In this document: piece by piece, positions 1-9,287 of the stretch
How positions within the stretch are numbered: the stretch's first letter is position 1
Layout: every line of letters starts with the position of its first letter
Source: an uncultured Clostridia bacterium
GTDB taxonomy: Bacteria; Bacillota; Clostridia; Oscillospirales; Acutalibacteraceae
Direction: 5' to 3'
Assembly (NCBI GenBank): GCA_947589575.1
Contig: CANQBM010000002.1
Coordinates: forward strand, 62,001 to 126,000
DNA: 64,000 bases
Notes under the pieces: generated by a model
What the model saw: the letters and a program-made list of their open reading frames with translations, nothing else
What the model was told of the DNA's origin: nothing
Databases searched by the model: none
Program-made: the position numbers and the translations under genes

Positions 1-960
1 CTCAGTAACCGACACAAGCATAATATTCATTACGCCGATACCGCCGACAATAAGCGAGATGGCGCCTACGCAGGCAATAAACGCTGTAAGAACAGACATA
101 ATAATATCAACAATCTCAATATACGTTGCCATATTTTGGGCTGTGTACATACTGTTTGAATAATTACTGTGGGCTGACTTCAGATAGTTTACGGCGGAAT
201 TACCTACAGCGTCGTAATCATACCCCTCTTCGGCAATAACAAAAACACTTCCGATTTGTGCGTCTGCTCCCGTGATTTGAGTAAGCGTTGTACATGGCAT
301 AAACAGCGCTACAACAAGCTGATCCGAGCCGTTTGAAAACATTGAACTCATCATACTTGAATTGCCTCCGAGCGAGCCTGCCATTGAATCAATATTTGCA
401 ACTCCGCAAATTTTGATTTTCATGGATTTACCGCTTGAAGAAACTGTTATATATTCATTTGTAACATCCTGATAGCCGAATGCCATATCCGCTGAATTTG
501 TACCGATAACGGCTATAGGAGCATTTGCATCATATTCCTCATCCGTGAAAAATCGTCCGTACTTGCAGGAATCCGTAAGAGCAAACTGAACATCACTGTT
601 TACGCCGATAAGCATTGCAGTTGCGCTTGTAGCGCTTTTATCGATAGTAGCCCTGCCAAATCCCATAAGCATCGGCGAACAGCGCTCGACGCCTTTTACT
701 TTTGTCTTAATATTATCAACGTCATCAAGGGTAATATAATCCTTATCGGTTGCCGATGCAGCGTCAACACTTACCATTACAGCGTTTGAACCCATATCCT
801 CAATTAAGCCTACAATATAGTCTCTGACGCCTGTACCTGCTCCTATAATCATAATTACGGAGCTTATACCGATAATTATACCGAGCATAGTAAGAAGACT
901 ACGCATCCAGTTTGCTCTGATGCACTTAACAGCGATTTTCAGACTTTCTTTTATATTCAC
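1..960 (-). CDS. MacB-type ABC transporter permease (3' end beyond window)
   Basis: The visible 320 codons are the N-terminal part of a MacB/FtsX-family permease, the membrane subunit of an ABC exporter working with a membrane-fusion protein. The start is GTG at 960, preceded by AGGAG at 8 nt spacing. The first membrane segment follows the NWMRSLLTMLGIIIGI motif typical of this family. A large extracytoplasmic MacB-PCD-like domain comes next (residues about 50-260), and a second membrane segment ends in GGIGVMNIMLVSVTE at the window edge. It follows the fusion-protein gene by 12 nt, so the two are one operon. The ATPase gene is not in the window. The substrate cannot be read from sequence; peptides or drugs are usual for the family. 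Confidence 0.9.
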   Translation of the reverse strand, partial: MNIKESLKIAVKCIRANWMRSLLTMLGIIIGISSVIMIIGAGTGVRDYIVGLIEDMGSNAVMVSVDAASATDKDYITLDDVDNIKTKVKGVERCSPMLMGFGRATIDKSATSATAMLIGVNSDVQFALTDSCKYGRFFTDEEYDANAPIAVIGTNSADMAFGYQDVTNEYITVSSSGKSMKIKICGVANIDSMAGSLGGNSSMMSSMFSNGSDQLVVALFMPCTTLTQITGADAQIGSVFVIAEEGYDYDAVGNSAVNYLKSAHSNYSNSMYTAQNMATYIEIVDIIMSVLTAFIACVGAISLIVGGIGVMNIMLVSVTE

Positions 961-972
961 TCTGAAATCTCC

Positions 973-2718
973 TTACTTCTTTACAACCTTAACCTTAAAG
1001 GTGTCTTCTTCATAATCGGACGCAGGTGCGGAAACAATTTTGTCGCCAACCTTAAGTCCTGATTTAACCTCATATGAGGTATCTGATACAGCGCCTGTTT
1101 CAATCTGAGTCTTGGTTACTGTACCGTCTTCCTCATTATAAACATATACATATGAGCCTGTTTTTTCAAGCTTAATTGACTCATTAGGAACAACAGTAAC
1201 ACCGAGATACTCGCCGGTTTCAATCTGAACATTAGCGTCAAAGCCCGCAACAATATTTGCGTCCGTTTCAGGAATTGTTATGGTACATTCAACGCCCGCG
1301 CCCGAATCAGTAAGGCTCGAAAGTCCGCTTATCCCTGCCATTGAGCCTACGCTGTCAAGAATATTTGACGATGAGCCGCCTGTAGCGGTAGGCGCGATTG
1401 CGGCAACCTCGCCCTCATAATTACCGTATGCTGTTGTTATTTCTGCTGGCATACCGACTTTAACCTTATGTAAATCATATTCACTAAGGCTTACCTTTAC
1501 CGCCATACTGTCAAGATTTTCCAGCTTTAGTCCCGTTGTAAGCGCGGTTATCTGAACACCCGCTTCTATACCTACCTCTGTTATGGTGCCGTCAAAGGAA
1601 GCAATCCAGCCTTCCTCCATATCCTTTTTCTGCTGTTCAAGCGCGTCAAGCGCTTTTTTAGATGTGTCAACAGCCTGCTTCTGCGCCTTCACTATTGAAT
1701 CGTCTGCCTGCGCGCTGTAAATAGCATACTGCGCCTGCTGTGCTGCGAGCTGAAGCTCGGCGGCAGTCAACGAAACATTTTTTGAATTAACAAGAGTACT
1801 CGTAATTGATGAGAAATCAATAGCTGATACAGCGCTTTCTACCATTTTAACTGCTACGCCGCTTTCAACAAGAAGCTTTGACGAATCAATTATACCGTCC
1901 CTCATTGCCTGGGAAAGAGCATTTCCAACCTGCTTCGCAATATAATCACTATCAATAGTACCGCTTGCAAGCAATTCGGTAATTGTTGAGGTAATTATTT
2001 CAGTCATCGTTGCAAGCGTGTCTAAATCGTTAGTCAGCCGAGTCAAATTCTCGTTTAATTGTGTAAGCGCCTCTGTAAGAGAATCAAAATCAGCCCTTGT
2101 TGATGAAGTCGATGATGATGTTGTGGTGGTGGTTGTTGTAGTTGTAGTTGTGGTTGTTGCTCTTGACGGTCTTACAGTCGGAATGTTTTCTGCCGTCGTT
2201 GCGCGCTTTGTTGTAGTTGTACGCTTTGCCGTAGTTTTCTTCTTCGCAGTGGTATTAACTGACGAATTGAGCTTTTTAATCTGCCTTTCAGTTGCGTTAA
2301 TCTGTGACGCAAGCTCGTCAGCCTTTGCCTTTGCCACTTTCTGCTCCTTTGCCGAGTTGTTATAACTGTTTACCGCGTCATTATAGCTCGAACGCAGAGA
2401 ACTTATCTGGCTGTCAAGTGATTCCACATTAAAAGTAGCAAGCACATCTCCTTTTTTAACCTTGTCGCCAACCTTAACAAATACTTCTTTAACAGTTGCA
2501 ACCGTTGCTACCTTATATTCCTTTTCAGTACCCGCCGAAACCTCGCCTGTCAAAGAAACAGTTTCATAAATATCGTCTGTAGCAATTGTATAAAGAGATA
2601 CTTCTTCACCGCTGTTTGCCCTTGATATACCGAAGATTGCGCCGGCAGCAATTGCTATTACAAGGACAATGCAAACCGCCACTATTATTTTCTTTTTACT
2701 TTTCTTTACAGTTGCCAT
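973..2718 (-). CDS. Membrane-fusion (MacA/HlyD-like) efflux subunit with threonine run
   Basis: This 581-residue protein is the periplasmic-adaptor-like partner of the MacB permease downstream. Residues 10-32 form one N-terminal membrane segment. A lipoyl half-motif lies at about 65-105 (VFVKVGDKVKKGDVLATF), the second half at about 375-410 (DGTITEVGIEAGVQ), and beta-barrel and membrane-proximal domains fill the C-terminus. Between the lipoyl halves sits the coiled-coil hairpin, here interrupted near residues 150-205 by a Lys/Thr/Arg-rich stretch and 13 consecutive threonines, then Ser/Thr. That insertion is odd for the family and looks like a flexible, wall-spanning linker. A consensus promoter lies 40 nt upstream. 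The family assignment is secure; the substrate is unknown. Confidence 0.9.
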   Translation of the reverse strand: MATVKKSKKKIIVAVCIVLVIAIAAGAIFGISRANSGEEVSLYTIATDDIYETVSLTGEVSAGTEKEYKVATVATVKEVFVKVGDKVKKGDVLATFNVESLDSQISSLRSSYNDAVNSYNNSAKEQKVAKAKADELASQINATERQIKKLNSSVNTTAKKKTTAKRTTTTKRATTAENIPTVRPSRATTTTTTTTTTTTTSSSTSSTRADFDSLTEALTQLNENLTRLTNDLDTLATMTEIITSTITELLASGTIDSDYIAKQVGNALSQAMRDGIIDSSKLLVESGVAVKMVESAVSAIDFSSITSTLVNSKNVSLTAAELQLAAQQAQYAIYSAQADDSIVKAQKQAVDTSKKALDALEQQKKDMEEGWIASFDGTITEVGIEAGVQITALTTGLKLENLDSMAVKVSLSEYDLHKVKVGMPAEITTAYGNYEGEVAAIAPTATGGSSSNILDSVGSMAGISGLSSLTDSGAGVECTITIPETDANIVAGFDANVQIETGEYLGVTVVPNESIKLEKTGSYVYVYNEEDGTVTKTQIETGAVSDTSYEVKSGLKVGDKIVSAPASDYEEDTFKVKVVKK

Positions 2719-2758
2719 AAAACCAACCTCTGCTTTGTTAAATTATAATTGCAAGATA

Positions 2759-2787
2759 AGTATAATTCCGTTTTGTATAATTGTCAA
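2759..2787 (-). promoter_or_regulatory. SigA-type promoter of the efflux operon
   Basis: On the minus strand TTGACA (2787-2782) and TATACT (2764-2759) are 17 nt apart. It points at the fusion-protein gene, whose start is about 40 nt downstream. Confidence 0.75.
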
Positions 2788-2817
2788 CAACAATTTGTAA
2801 ATTTTTTATTATATTTT

Positions 2818-4095
2818 TTATTTTTCGGCATTTAATGCTCTTTGTCCTATATCTTTTCTGTAATGAGCGTTTTCAAATTTAATTTTATCTACGGCGCTAT
2901 ATGACTTTTTAAGCGCCTCCTCAAGAGTATTGCCCAAAGCAGTAACGCCTAATACACGTCCGCCTGATGTTACAAGTCTACCGTCTTTAACGGCAGTACC
3001 CGCGTGATACACCGTAACACCGTCAAGCTGACCGTTGGTCAGTCCCGTAATTTCAATGCCCTTTGGATATGATTTCGGATATCCTCCCGACGCCATTATT
3101 ACACACGCGCATGCCTCATCGTACCATTCTATGTCTAAATCGGTAAGAGTTTCGTTATTAATCGCCTCAAAAATATCCATAATATCCGTTTTCAGTCTCG
3201 GAAGAACAACCTGTGTTTCAGGGTCGCCGAAACGGCAGTTATATTCAATTACCTTCGGTCCCTTCGGTGTTATCATAAGTCCGAAATAAAGACAGCCCTT
3301 AAAGGTTCTTCCCTCTTTGTTCATTGCGTTTATTGTAGGAATAAATATCTTTTCCATACACTCTTTTGCCACTTCTTCGGTGTAATACGGATTAGGGGAA
3401 ACGGTACCCATACCGCCGGTATTGAGCCCCTTGTCGCCGTCAAGCGCTCTCTTGTGGTCCATTGAGGACACCATCGGCTTAACGCACTTACCGTCAGTAA
3501 AAGCAAGAACAGATACCTCGGGACCTGTAAGAAATTCTTCAACAACAACGCTATTTCCCGACTCGCCGAAAATTCTATCCTCCATAATTTCCTTAACGCC
3601 CGCAACTGCCTCTTCAAGCGTTTCCGGGATAATTACGCCCTTACCGAGCGCAAGACCGTCAGCCTTTATTACTGCGGGAAATTCATTTTTCTCCTCAAGG
3701 TAGGCAATAACATCTTCAGGTTTGTCAAACACTCTGTATTCAGCAGTGGGTATATTATATTTAAGCATCAAATTTTTTGAAAACACCTTAGAACCCTCAA
3801 TAATTGCCGCGTCAGCAGCCGGTCCGAAAGTTTTAAAGCCCTCCTCATTAAGGGCGTCAACCATACCCGCAACGAGTGGGTCATCAGGAGCAACAACAAC
3901 AAAATCCGCCTTGATTTCCTTAGCAAGATTTACAACTCCGTCTATATCTGTAGCCGAAACGTCATAACATTCAGCGTCATATGAAATACCGCCGTTACCA
4001 GGACAGCAGGCAATACTGTCAACCTTCTTAGATTCTTTGATTTTTTTAATAAGGGCATGTTCTCTTCCGCCGCCGCCTACTACTAATACTTTCAT
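2818..4095 (-). CDS. purD: Phosphoribosylamine-glycine ligase
   Basis: GARS joins glycine to phosphoribosylamine with ATP, the second step of purine synthesis. The 425 residues show the N-terminal signature MKVLVVGGGGREHAL, the ATP-grasp core and the PurD motif RFGDPETQVVLPRL. The start at 4095 is chosen over an upstream in-frame codon because GGAGG stands just ahead of it and the family begins MKVLVVG. It is the last gene of the purine cluster purE-purM-purN-IMP cyclohydrolase-purD. A small hairpin separates it from the preceding gene. Confidence 0.97.
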   Translation of the reverse strand: MKVLVVGGGGREHALIKKIKESKKVDSIACCPGNGGISYDAECYDVSATDIDGVVNLAKEIKADFVVVAPDDPLVAGMVDALNEEGFKTFGPAADAAIIEGSKVFSKNLMLKYNIPTAEYRVFDKPEDVIAYLEEKNEFPAVIKADGLALGKGVIIPETLEEAVAGVKEIMEDRIFGESGNSVVVEEFLTGPEVSVLAFTDGKCVKPMVSSMDHKRALDGDKGLNTGGMGTVSPNPYYTEEVAKECMEKIFIPTINAMNKEGRTFKGCLYFGLMITPKGPKVIEYNCRFGDPETQVVLPRLKTDIMDIFEAINNETLTDLDIEWYDEACACVIMASGGYPKSYPKGIEITGLTNGQLDGVTVYHAGTAVKDGRLVTSGGRVLGVTALGNTLEEALKKSYSAVDKIKFENAHYRKDIGQRALNAEK

Positions 4096-4120
4096 ACATA
4101 TACCTCCAAAAAACACATAC

Positions 4121-4140
4121 AGGGTGACTTTTGCCACCCT
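4121..4140 (-). terminator. Small hairpin between IMP cyclohydrolase gene and purD
   Basis: AGGGTG and CACCCT face each other across an 8-nt loop. On the minus strand this starts directly after the upstream stop codon and is followed loosely by GTATGTGTTTTTT. It could act as a weak terminator or RNA-processing site that lowers purD expression. The stem is only 6 bp, so function is uncertain. Confidence 0.35.
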
Positions 4141-4842
4141 TTATTTATTCTTATTTATTATTCTTGTTTCCTCTTGATTAGTTTCAAGATTAATAAAACG
4201 TGTAAAAAGCGAAACCTTATTATCCTCATTAAGATTGTCCCAAATCATATCTGTAAACGCGTCAATATCTCCGTCAATTACAACAGGAGTCGGCTCGCCC
4301 TCAAATGAGGGGATAGGATTGCCGTCGCATTTATATGTGTGGATAAAGTGACCGAGACCAGCCTGCGCGGGGTATTCAAAGAAAAATCTTAAACATTCAG
4401 GCTTTCCCATATTTGATTTAAGAATTGACAGAACATAGTCGCCGTTGGGCTTAACAACGCCTGAAATTCTCGGTGTATAGTTGGGTGCGTCCGGTTCAAA
4501 CTCTCTTGTCAGAAGAGCGTGGCGGTAACAATGTCCCTCACTCATAAAATCATAAATCGTATCTGTCTGGTCGCCGTTTGTAACAATTGTTTTTCCGTCA
4601 AGCTTAAGCACAGGGTTATAAATAATAAGAGAGGGGTCTTCCATTTTTGACTCGTCAAATGCCTTTGTGCGGATACCTCCTCTGTCATTCTCCTCAAAGA
4701 TACGGTTTCTGCTGTTTGCGCTTCTTCCCATAATAAAATACGCGATAACAGCGTTTTTGCCGTCCTTGGATTTTCCTAGAACTATACCGCGTCCCGGATA
4801 AGTATTTGTACTCAATTCCTTTTCAAGAGTTGTAATTTCCAT
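4141..4842 (-). CDS. purO: IMP cyclohydrolase (PurO-like)
   Basis: This 233-residue protein matches the archaeal-type IMP cyclohydrolase family, which closes the ring of FAICAR to IMP, the last step of purine synthesis. It replaces the cyclohydrolase half of bifunctional PurH. Recognisable parts are the N-terminal YPGRGIVLGKSKDGKNAVIA, the FIMGRSANSRNR segment and RHALLTREFEPDAPNYTPRI. It lies 9 nt after purN and before purD in a purine operon, which supports the role. No purH is in this window, so a separate AICAR formyltransferase is expected elsewhere. The gene symbol follows the archaeal name. Confidence 0.85.
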   Translation of the reverse strand: MEITTLEKELSTNTYPGRGIVLGKSKDGKNAVIAYFIMGRSANSRNRIFEENDRGGIRTKAFDESKMEDPSLIIYNPVLKLDGKTIVTNGDQTDTIYDFMSEGHCYRHALLTREFEPDAPNYTPRISGVVKPNGDYVLSILKSNMGKPECLRFFFEYPAQAGLGHFIHTYKCDGNPIPSFEGEPTPVVIDGDIDAFTDMIWDNLNEDNKVSLFTRFINLETNQEETRIINKNK

Positions 4843-4851
4843 ATTTTCACC

Positions 4852-5475
4852 TCAAATAATTTCTGTTTTATTGCCGGTTATTTTAATTCTGCCTTGGCAG
4901 AAAAGCGATACCGCCTCCGGTAAAATTTTCCATTCGCACTGCTCCATAACTCTTTTTTGCAGAGATTGCGGAGTATCATCGTTTTTAATATCAATAGCCT
5001 TTTGAATTATTATGGGTCCAGCGTCGCAGTCCTCCGTAACAAAATGTACGGTAGCGCCCGTGAGCTTAACCCCGCTGTCAAGCACCGCCTGATGAACTCT
5101 GAGCCCGTAAAAACCTTTTCCGCAAAAAGAAGGGATGAGCGCCGGGTGAACATTCATCATCCTGCCTTCAAATTCCTCAACAACCTGTGAATCCAAAATT
5201 GTCATAAAACCGGCGTAAACCACAAGGTCCGCTTTTGCCTCTATAAGAGCGTCCCTGATTGCTTTAGTGTACGAGTGAATATCATCATATTCCTTTCTCG
5301 GTATAACACGTGTCGGTATATTATTATTTTTTGCTCTTTCCAGAGCGTACGCGTCAGCCTTTGATGAAATAACGCAGGTAATTTTACCTTCCTTTATTTC
5401 GCCGCGTGACTGAGCGTCAATAAGCGCCTGAAGATTTGTTCCTCCGCCTGAAACAAGAACAGCAATATTCATCAT
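4852..5475 (-). CDS. purN: Phosphoribosylglycinamide formyltransferase
   Basis: PurN moves a formyl group from 10-formyl-THF to GAR in purine synthesis. The 207 residues contain the N-terminal VLVSGGGTNLQALI, the catalytic MMNVHPALIPSF loop (Asn and His of the active site) and the downstream Asp in TEDCDAGPIIIQ. Two ATG codons are adjacent. The first overlaps the purM stop by four bases, the second by one, so translation is probably coupled to purM. No strong ribosome-binding site decides between them. Confidence 0.96.
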   Translation of the reverse strand: MMNIAVLVSGGGTNLQALIDAQSRGEIKEGKITCVISSKADAYALERAKNNNIPTRVIPRKEYDDIHSYTKAIRDALIEAKADLVVYAGFMTILDSQVVEEFEGRMMNVHPALIPSFCGKGFYGLRVHQAVLDSGVKLTGATVHFVTEDCDAGPIIIQKAIDIKNDDTPQSLQKRVMEQCEWKILPEAVSLFCQGRIKITGNKTEII

Positions 5476-6509
5476 ACTAATTCAACGCCCTTTTCACCCG
5501 ATTTGATTTCACCGACAACCGCCGCCTGTTCTCCGTTTTCATTTAAGATACGGACAGCCTCATCAGCCTTGTCGGCATTTACCGCAATTACAAGACCCGT
5601 ACCCATATTAAAGGTATTATACATATCTCTTTCCGGGATATTCCCTGTTTTAGCAATGAGGTCAAAAATCGGCTTTTTAAAGCACTTGTCCTTTTCAATA
5701 ACTGCCGTAAAGCCGTCCTTCAGCATTCTCGGTACATTTTCATAAAATCCTCCGCCTGTAATGTGGCTGATTGCATTTACGTTTATCTTGTCCATTAACG
5801 CAAGTAAAGGCTTAACATAAATCCTCGTCGGAGTCATAAGCTCCTCGCCGAGTGTTTTGCCAAGCTCGTCATATTTAACGGAAATCGTTTTTTCATTAAT
5901 ATTGAATACCTTTCTAACAAGGGAAAAGCCGTTTGAATGAACACCCGAAGACGCAACGCCTATAACAGCATTGCCTTCCTTTAAATTCTCTCCTGAAACA
6001 AGCCTGTCCTTTTCTCCGATACCTACCGTAAAGCCTGCAAGGTCATATTCCTCTTCGGGCATCAATCCGGGGTGCTCGGCAGTTTCACCTCCCACAAGCG
6101 CACAGCCCGCCTGAACACAGCCCTCTGCAACGCCAGAAACTATTTGCTCAATTTTTTCGGGATAATTCTTACCGCAGGCAATATAATCAAGAAAAAAGAG
6201 TGGCTTTGCGCCCGAACATGCAACATCGTTTACACACATTGCGACACAGTCAATGCCGACAGTATCGTGCTTGTCCATAAGAAAAGCAAGTTTTATTTTT
6301 GTTCCGACGCCGTCTGTACCTGAAACAAGAACAGGGTTTTTATACTCGTTAGCGGCAATCTCAAACATACCGCCAAAGCCGCCTATTCCGCCGAGTACAC
6401 CCGGTACAGCAGTCCTTTTTACGTGTGATTTAATAAGCTCAACAGACTCATAACCCGCTGTCACATCAACGCCTGCTGCCGCATAGCTTTCACTGAAACT
6501 TTTTTCCAT
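5472..6509 (-). CDS. purM: Phosphoribosylformylglycinamidine cyclo-ligase
   Basis: AIR synthetase closes the imidazole ring in purine synthesis. The 345 residues start MEKSFSESYAAAGVD and carry the PurM/ThiL-type motifs VSGTDGVGTKIKLAF, ALVGGETAEHPG and ISHITGGGFYENVPR. The start at 6509 follows AAGGA at 6-7 nt. An in-frame TTG 27 nt upstream lacks a binding site and was not used. Gene order purE-purM-purN and the overlap with purN show one operon. Confidence 0.97.
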   Translation of the reverse strand: MEKSFSESYAAAGVDVTAGYESVELIKSHVKRTAVPGVLGGIGGFGGMFEIAANEYKNPVLVSGTDGVGTKIKLAFLMDKHDTVGIDCVAMCVNDVACSGAKPLFFLDYIACGKNYPEKIEQIVSGVAEGCVQAGCALVGGETAEHPGLMPEEEYDLAGFTVGIGEKDRLVSGENLKEGNAVIGVASSGVHSNGFSLVRKVFNINEKTISVKYDELGKTLGEELMTPTRIYVKPLLALMDKINVNAISHITGGGFYENVPRMLKDGFTAVIEKDKCFKKPIFDLIAKTGNIPERDMYNTFNMGTGLVIAVNADKADEAVRILNENGEQAAVVGEIKSGEKGVELV

Positions 6510-6612
6510 ATAATTCCTTAGCCTTTCCGCCCACAAATATTACATAAAAATTCATTTACACCTTGCTTATGGGCAGACAAGGCGTATAAATAATCCCGTG
6601 TGATTTATCACA

Positions 6613-7110
6613 CTAAATCTCTTTTAACTTTTCCTGAAGCGCAGCATCCTTTTCACGAACCTGCTGCGCCATTTCCTTTCTCATATTCTGAAGTTTGAGC
6701 ATCAGCTCATCATCTCCTACGGCAATAATCTCCGCCGCAAGAATTGCCGCGTTTTTCGCCGCGTTGACACCGACTGTCGCCACAGGTATTCCGGGAGGCA
6801 TCATAACTGTCGCAAGCATTGCGTCCATACCGTCAAGGACTTTAGCCGAGCACGGAATACCTATAACGGGAAGTGTCGTTGAAGCCGCTAAAACTCCGCC
6901 GAGGTGAGCCGCCATACCTGCTGCCGCAATAATAACGCCAAAGCCGTTATCAATAGCCTTTGCGGAAAACTCATTTGCCTCCTGCGGGGTACGGTGGGCG
7001 CTCATAACTCTGACTTCGGTTTCAATTCCAAACTCCTTGAGTTGTTTGATTGCCGGTGTAACAATAGGCAAATCGCTGTCCGAACCCATAATGATTGCAA
7101 CCTTTTTCAT
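6613..7110 (-). CDS. purE: N5-carboxyaminoimidazole ribonucleotide mutase
   Basis: PurE rearranges N5-CAIR to CAIR. The 165 residues begin [15 protein letters not shown], the conserved substrate-binding start of class I PurE, and include [12 protein letters not shown] and [15 protein letters not shown] sits 7 nt before the start. It is the first gene of the purine cluster; about 100 nt with two small palindromes (including GTGTGA-TTTA-TCACAC at 6598-6613) separate it from purM. No purine riboswitch was recognised in the short leader. Confidence 0.96.
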   Translation of the reverse strand: MKKVAIIMGSDSDLPIVTPAIKQLKEFGIETEVRVMSAHRTPQEANEFSAKAIDNGFGVIIAAAGMAAHLGGVLAASTTLPVIGIPCSAKVLDGMDAMLATVMMPPGIPVATVGVNAAKNAAILAAEIIAVGDDELMLKLQNMRKEMAQQVREKDAALQEKLKEI

Positions 7111-7153
7111 AATACTCTCCTTATAATTCATAATCGTGTTAAATAATAAAAAT

Positions 7154-7182
7154 ATTATATATTAAGATACCATATTTTTCAA
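7154..7182 (-). promoter_or_regulatory. Promoter of the purine operon
   Basis: TTGAAA (7182-7177) and TATAAT (7159-7154) on the minus strand are separated by 17 nt and lie about 45 nt before the purE start. The resulting leader is too short for a purine riboswitch. Confidence 0.7.
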
Positions 7183-7208
7183 TATAGAAATATACCTAAT
7201 TTATTCAT

Positions 7209-9131
7209 TTAATCATAAATACTTTCGGCAATTTTTCCATATGCAAAGAAATTTCGGGCATACTTAAAATCACTGTAATCAATTACACCGTCCTGATTAT
7301 AGTCAATCTTTATATATCTGTTATATTCTTCTTTCGGATACTTGCCGTATACACTGCGAACAAGCGCAAAATCCTTAGCATTCACATATCCGTCCGCGTT
7401 ATAATCATAATGGAAAAAGCTTATATCGCCAAGCCTGTTTTCCAAATTTTCATCATAAGCAAACTCAAAGGTTCTGTCAACAGCGAACTCGGAAGAAATA
7501 CAAATCCGTGAAGAATCGGACAGAGCGTAAAATTCAAATTTACCGTTAATATCCGTTTCATCCATATCCACACCGTCTACTGATACAACCGCATTTACAA
7601 TGGGAAAATTATGGGGATGCGAGCCGTCCGGCGATTCCATTAAAACTACCCTGCCCGAAACTAAAACGCCTGTTCTGTTTACAAAATCAGTTTTATAGCT
7701 GTCATTACAGTGTGAGCAGGTATACTCTGTATAGCCCTCGTTTTGTAATGAAGGAGGAATTACGACGGAGGTGTAAGAATGAATAATTGTTATACTGAAG
7801 GATTTTGAATATTCTCCTACGCTGATTGTTCCCGTATGACTGCCGCAGAGCCATTTGCCGTTATTCTGGTTATCGGTATAGCTGACGGTTTTATCAAAAT
7901 ATTTCATATTATTAGTAAATCTTATAATTTCACTGAATCCTGTTTTATATAAAATCTTGATTTCGCTCCCCTCAATAAGAGGCAAAATATCAAATACACC
8001 GTCCGTATTGTCATTGCATGAAAGCTCTATATCAATATTAAAATCAATGCTTTCAATATCCAAAGGATAAAGGCTGACGGTAAACCCGCCGGTTGACATT
8101 ATGCTTTTTACTGTGTAATAATACGTTTCACCTGCTTTAAGGTAACATTCAACAGTAAAGTTTAAATCGTCAAGAGAATTATCTGCATGAAACGCGAGTT
8201 CATTTTCATTACCGTCCGTTAAGCTACAGTCAACATCTACCTTTCCCGATGAGTAAAATATATAATTTCCGTTTTCAACGGGAGTAAAATCAAACACCAT
8301 ATCCATACCGACAGAATCGCCATAATATTCACACTCTATGCTCTGCCCCTCTTTAATTTCCATTTCCGAAATAATATTATAATTCACAATATTTTTTACC
8401 GCGTATGCATAAGCAGGCGAATCCCTGTAAACATTCATTACAAAATCCTTATATACCGAGCCGCGCGACTCGCTGTAAAAACCAAGGCTGTATGAGGAGA
8501 GGGACGCTCTTTTCGGTATGGTTATGCTCTTAAGATTAGCGCAAGCGAAAAACGCTCTTCTTCCGATTGCGAGATTTGAATACATATCTTCAAAGCTAAC
8601 ACTGTTAAGTGAAATACAATTTTCAAATGCGGATATTCCTATTTTTGTAACGGATGACGGAATAACCGCGCTTTCAAGATTCACTGAATAATATAAAGCA
8701 TAATCGCCTATTACGCTTAAATTATCCGGAAATGAAAAAGTTTTAAGCGAATTAACACCGCTCATGGAATATCTGCCTAGCAAATTAAGGGTAGACGGTA
8801 ATTTAAAATCTTCAGCGCTTACATAGTAAAAAAAATAATTACCGAGCGAGGTAATTCCCTCCTCAACGACAACGTGTTGTATAGAACCGTTGCTTCGCCA
8901 CAGATACCACGGCTGGGAATTATTACTGTTAACAAAATCAGGAGTAGCGCCTTTTCCGCTTATTGTAAGTGTTTTTTCGGCGGCGTTAAAGGAGTAATAT
9001 GTATCAGTATTTCCGAGCCGTGTTTTTTTAATATCTTCTGTTTGTACTGCGGCTGAGGAAACAAGGCATAATGAACAAATCAATTCAAGGGCAATCACAA
9101 TGCTGAAAATAACCGACAATATTTTTTTCAT
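7209..9131 (-). CDS. Secreted BspA-type leucine-rich repeat protein with C-terminal dockerin
   Basis: The 640-residue protein has a Sec signal peptide (MKKILSVIFSIVIALELICS..., predicted cut near VSSA). Residues about 75-250 are BspA/LRR_5 repeats (for example VIPSSVTKIGISAFENCISL). A beta-rich central part follows, with the clostridial surface motif GYTEYTCSHCNDSYKT, then a carboxypeptidase-regulatory-like domain. The last 75 residues hold two calcium-loop repeats, DYNADGYVNAKDF and DYNQDGVIDYSDF, the pattern of a type I dockerin. It is therefore probably attached to a cohesin scaffold at the cell surface. The LRR part suggests binding rather than catalysis; no catalytic domain is seen. It stands as a single gene with GGGAGG before the start. 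Confidence 0.85.
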   Translation of the reverse strand: MKKILSVIFSIVIALELICSLCLVSSAAVQTEDIKKTRLGNTDTYYSFNAAEKTLTISGKGATPDFVNSNNSQPWYLWRSNGSIQHVVVEEGITSLGNYFFYYVSAEDFKLPSTLNLLGRYSMSGVNSLKTFSFPDNLSVIGDYALYYSVNLESAVIPSSVTKIGISAFENCISLNSVSFEDMYSNLAIGRRAFFACANLKSITIPKRASLSSYSLGFYSESRGSVYKDFVMNVYRDSPAYAYAVKNIVNYNIISEMEIKEGQSIECEYYGDSVGMDMVFDFTPVENGNYIFYSSGKVDVDCSLTDGNENELAFHADNSLDDLNFTVECYLKAGETYYYTVKSIMSTGGFTVSLYPLDIESIDFNIDIELSCNDNTDGVFDILPLIEGSEIKILYKTGFSEIIRFTNNMKYFDKTVSYTDNQNNGKWLCGSHTGTISVGEYSKSFSITIIHSYTSVVIPPSLQNEGYTEYTCSHCNDSYKTDFVNRTGVLVSGRVVLMESPDGSHPHNFPIVNAVVSVDGVDMDETDINGKFEFYALSDSSRICISSEFAVDRTFEFAYDENLENRLGDISFFHYDYNADGYVNAKDFALVRSVYGKYPKEEYNRYIKIDYNQDGVIDYSDFKYARNFFAYGKIAESIYD

Positions 9132-9249
9132 TTCATCATCCTCCCTTGTAATTTTATATTATCATAATATATTTACTTTAACAATTTATTTTTAACAAAT
9201 ACCCGTTATATCTACATCACTTTTACATTAAAATGCTAATGCCAAACAA

Positions 9250-9281
9250 AAAACTGCCTTGGTAAAAACCAAAGCAGTTTT
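9250..9281 (-). terminator. Terminator after the GH3 gene
   Basis: AAAACTGC pairs with GCAGTTTT, with inner TTGG/CCAA pairs. On the minus strand a T-rich run follows. It lies 7 nt after the GH3 stop codon. Confidence 0.8.
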
Positions 9282-9287
9282 GTTTTG

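Noticed and set aside
2018-2365. Plus-strand frame with a run of valines
   Set aside because: It is the antisense image of the threonine run in the efflux fusion protein; it has no ribosome-binding site.
7111-7208. Possible purine riboswitch before purE
   Set aside because: The leader after the promoter is only about 40 nt and lacks the three-way junction elements.
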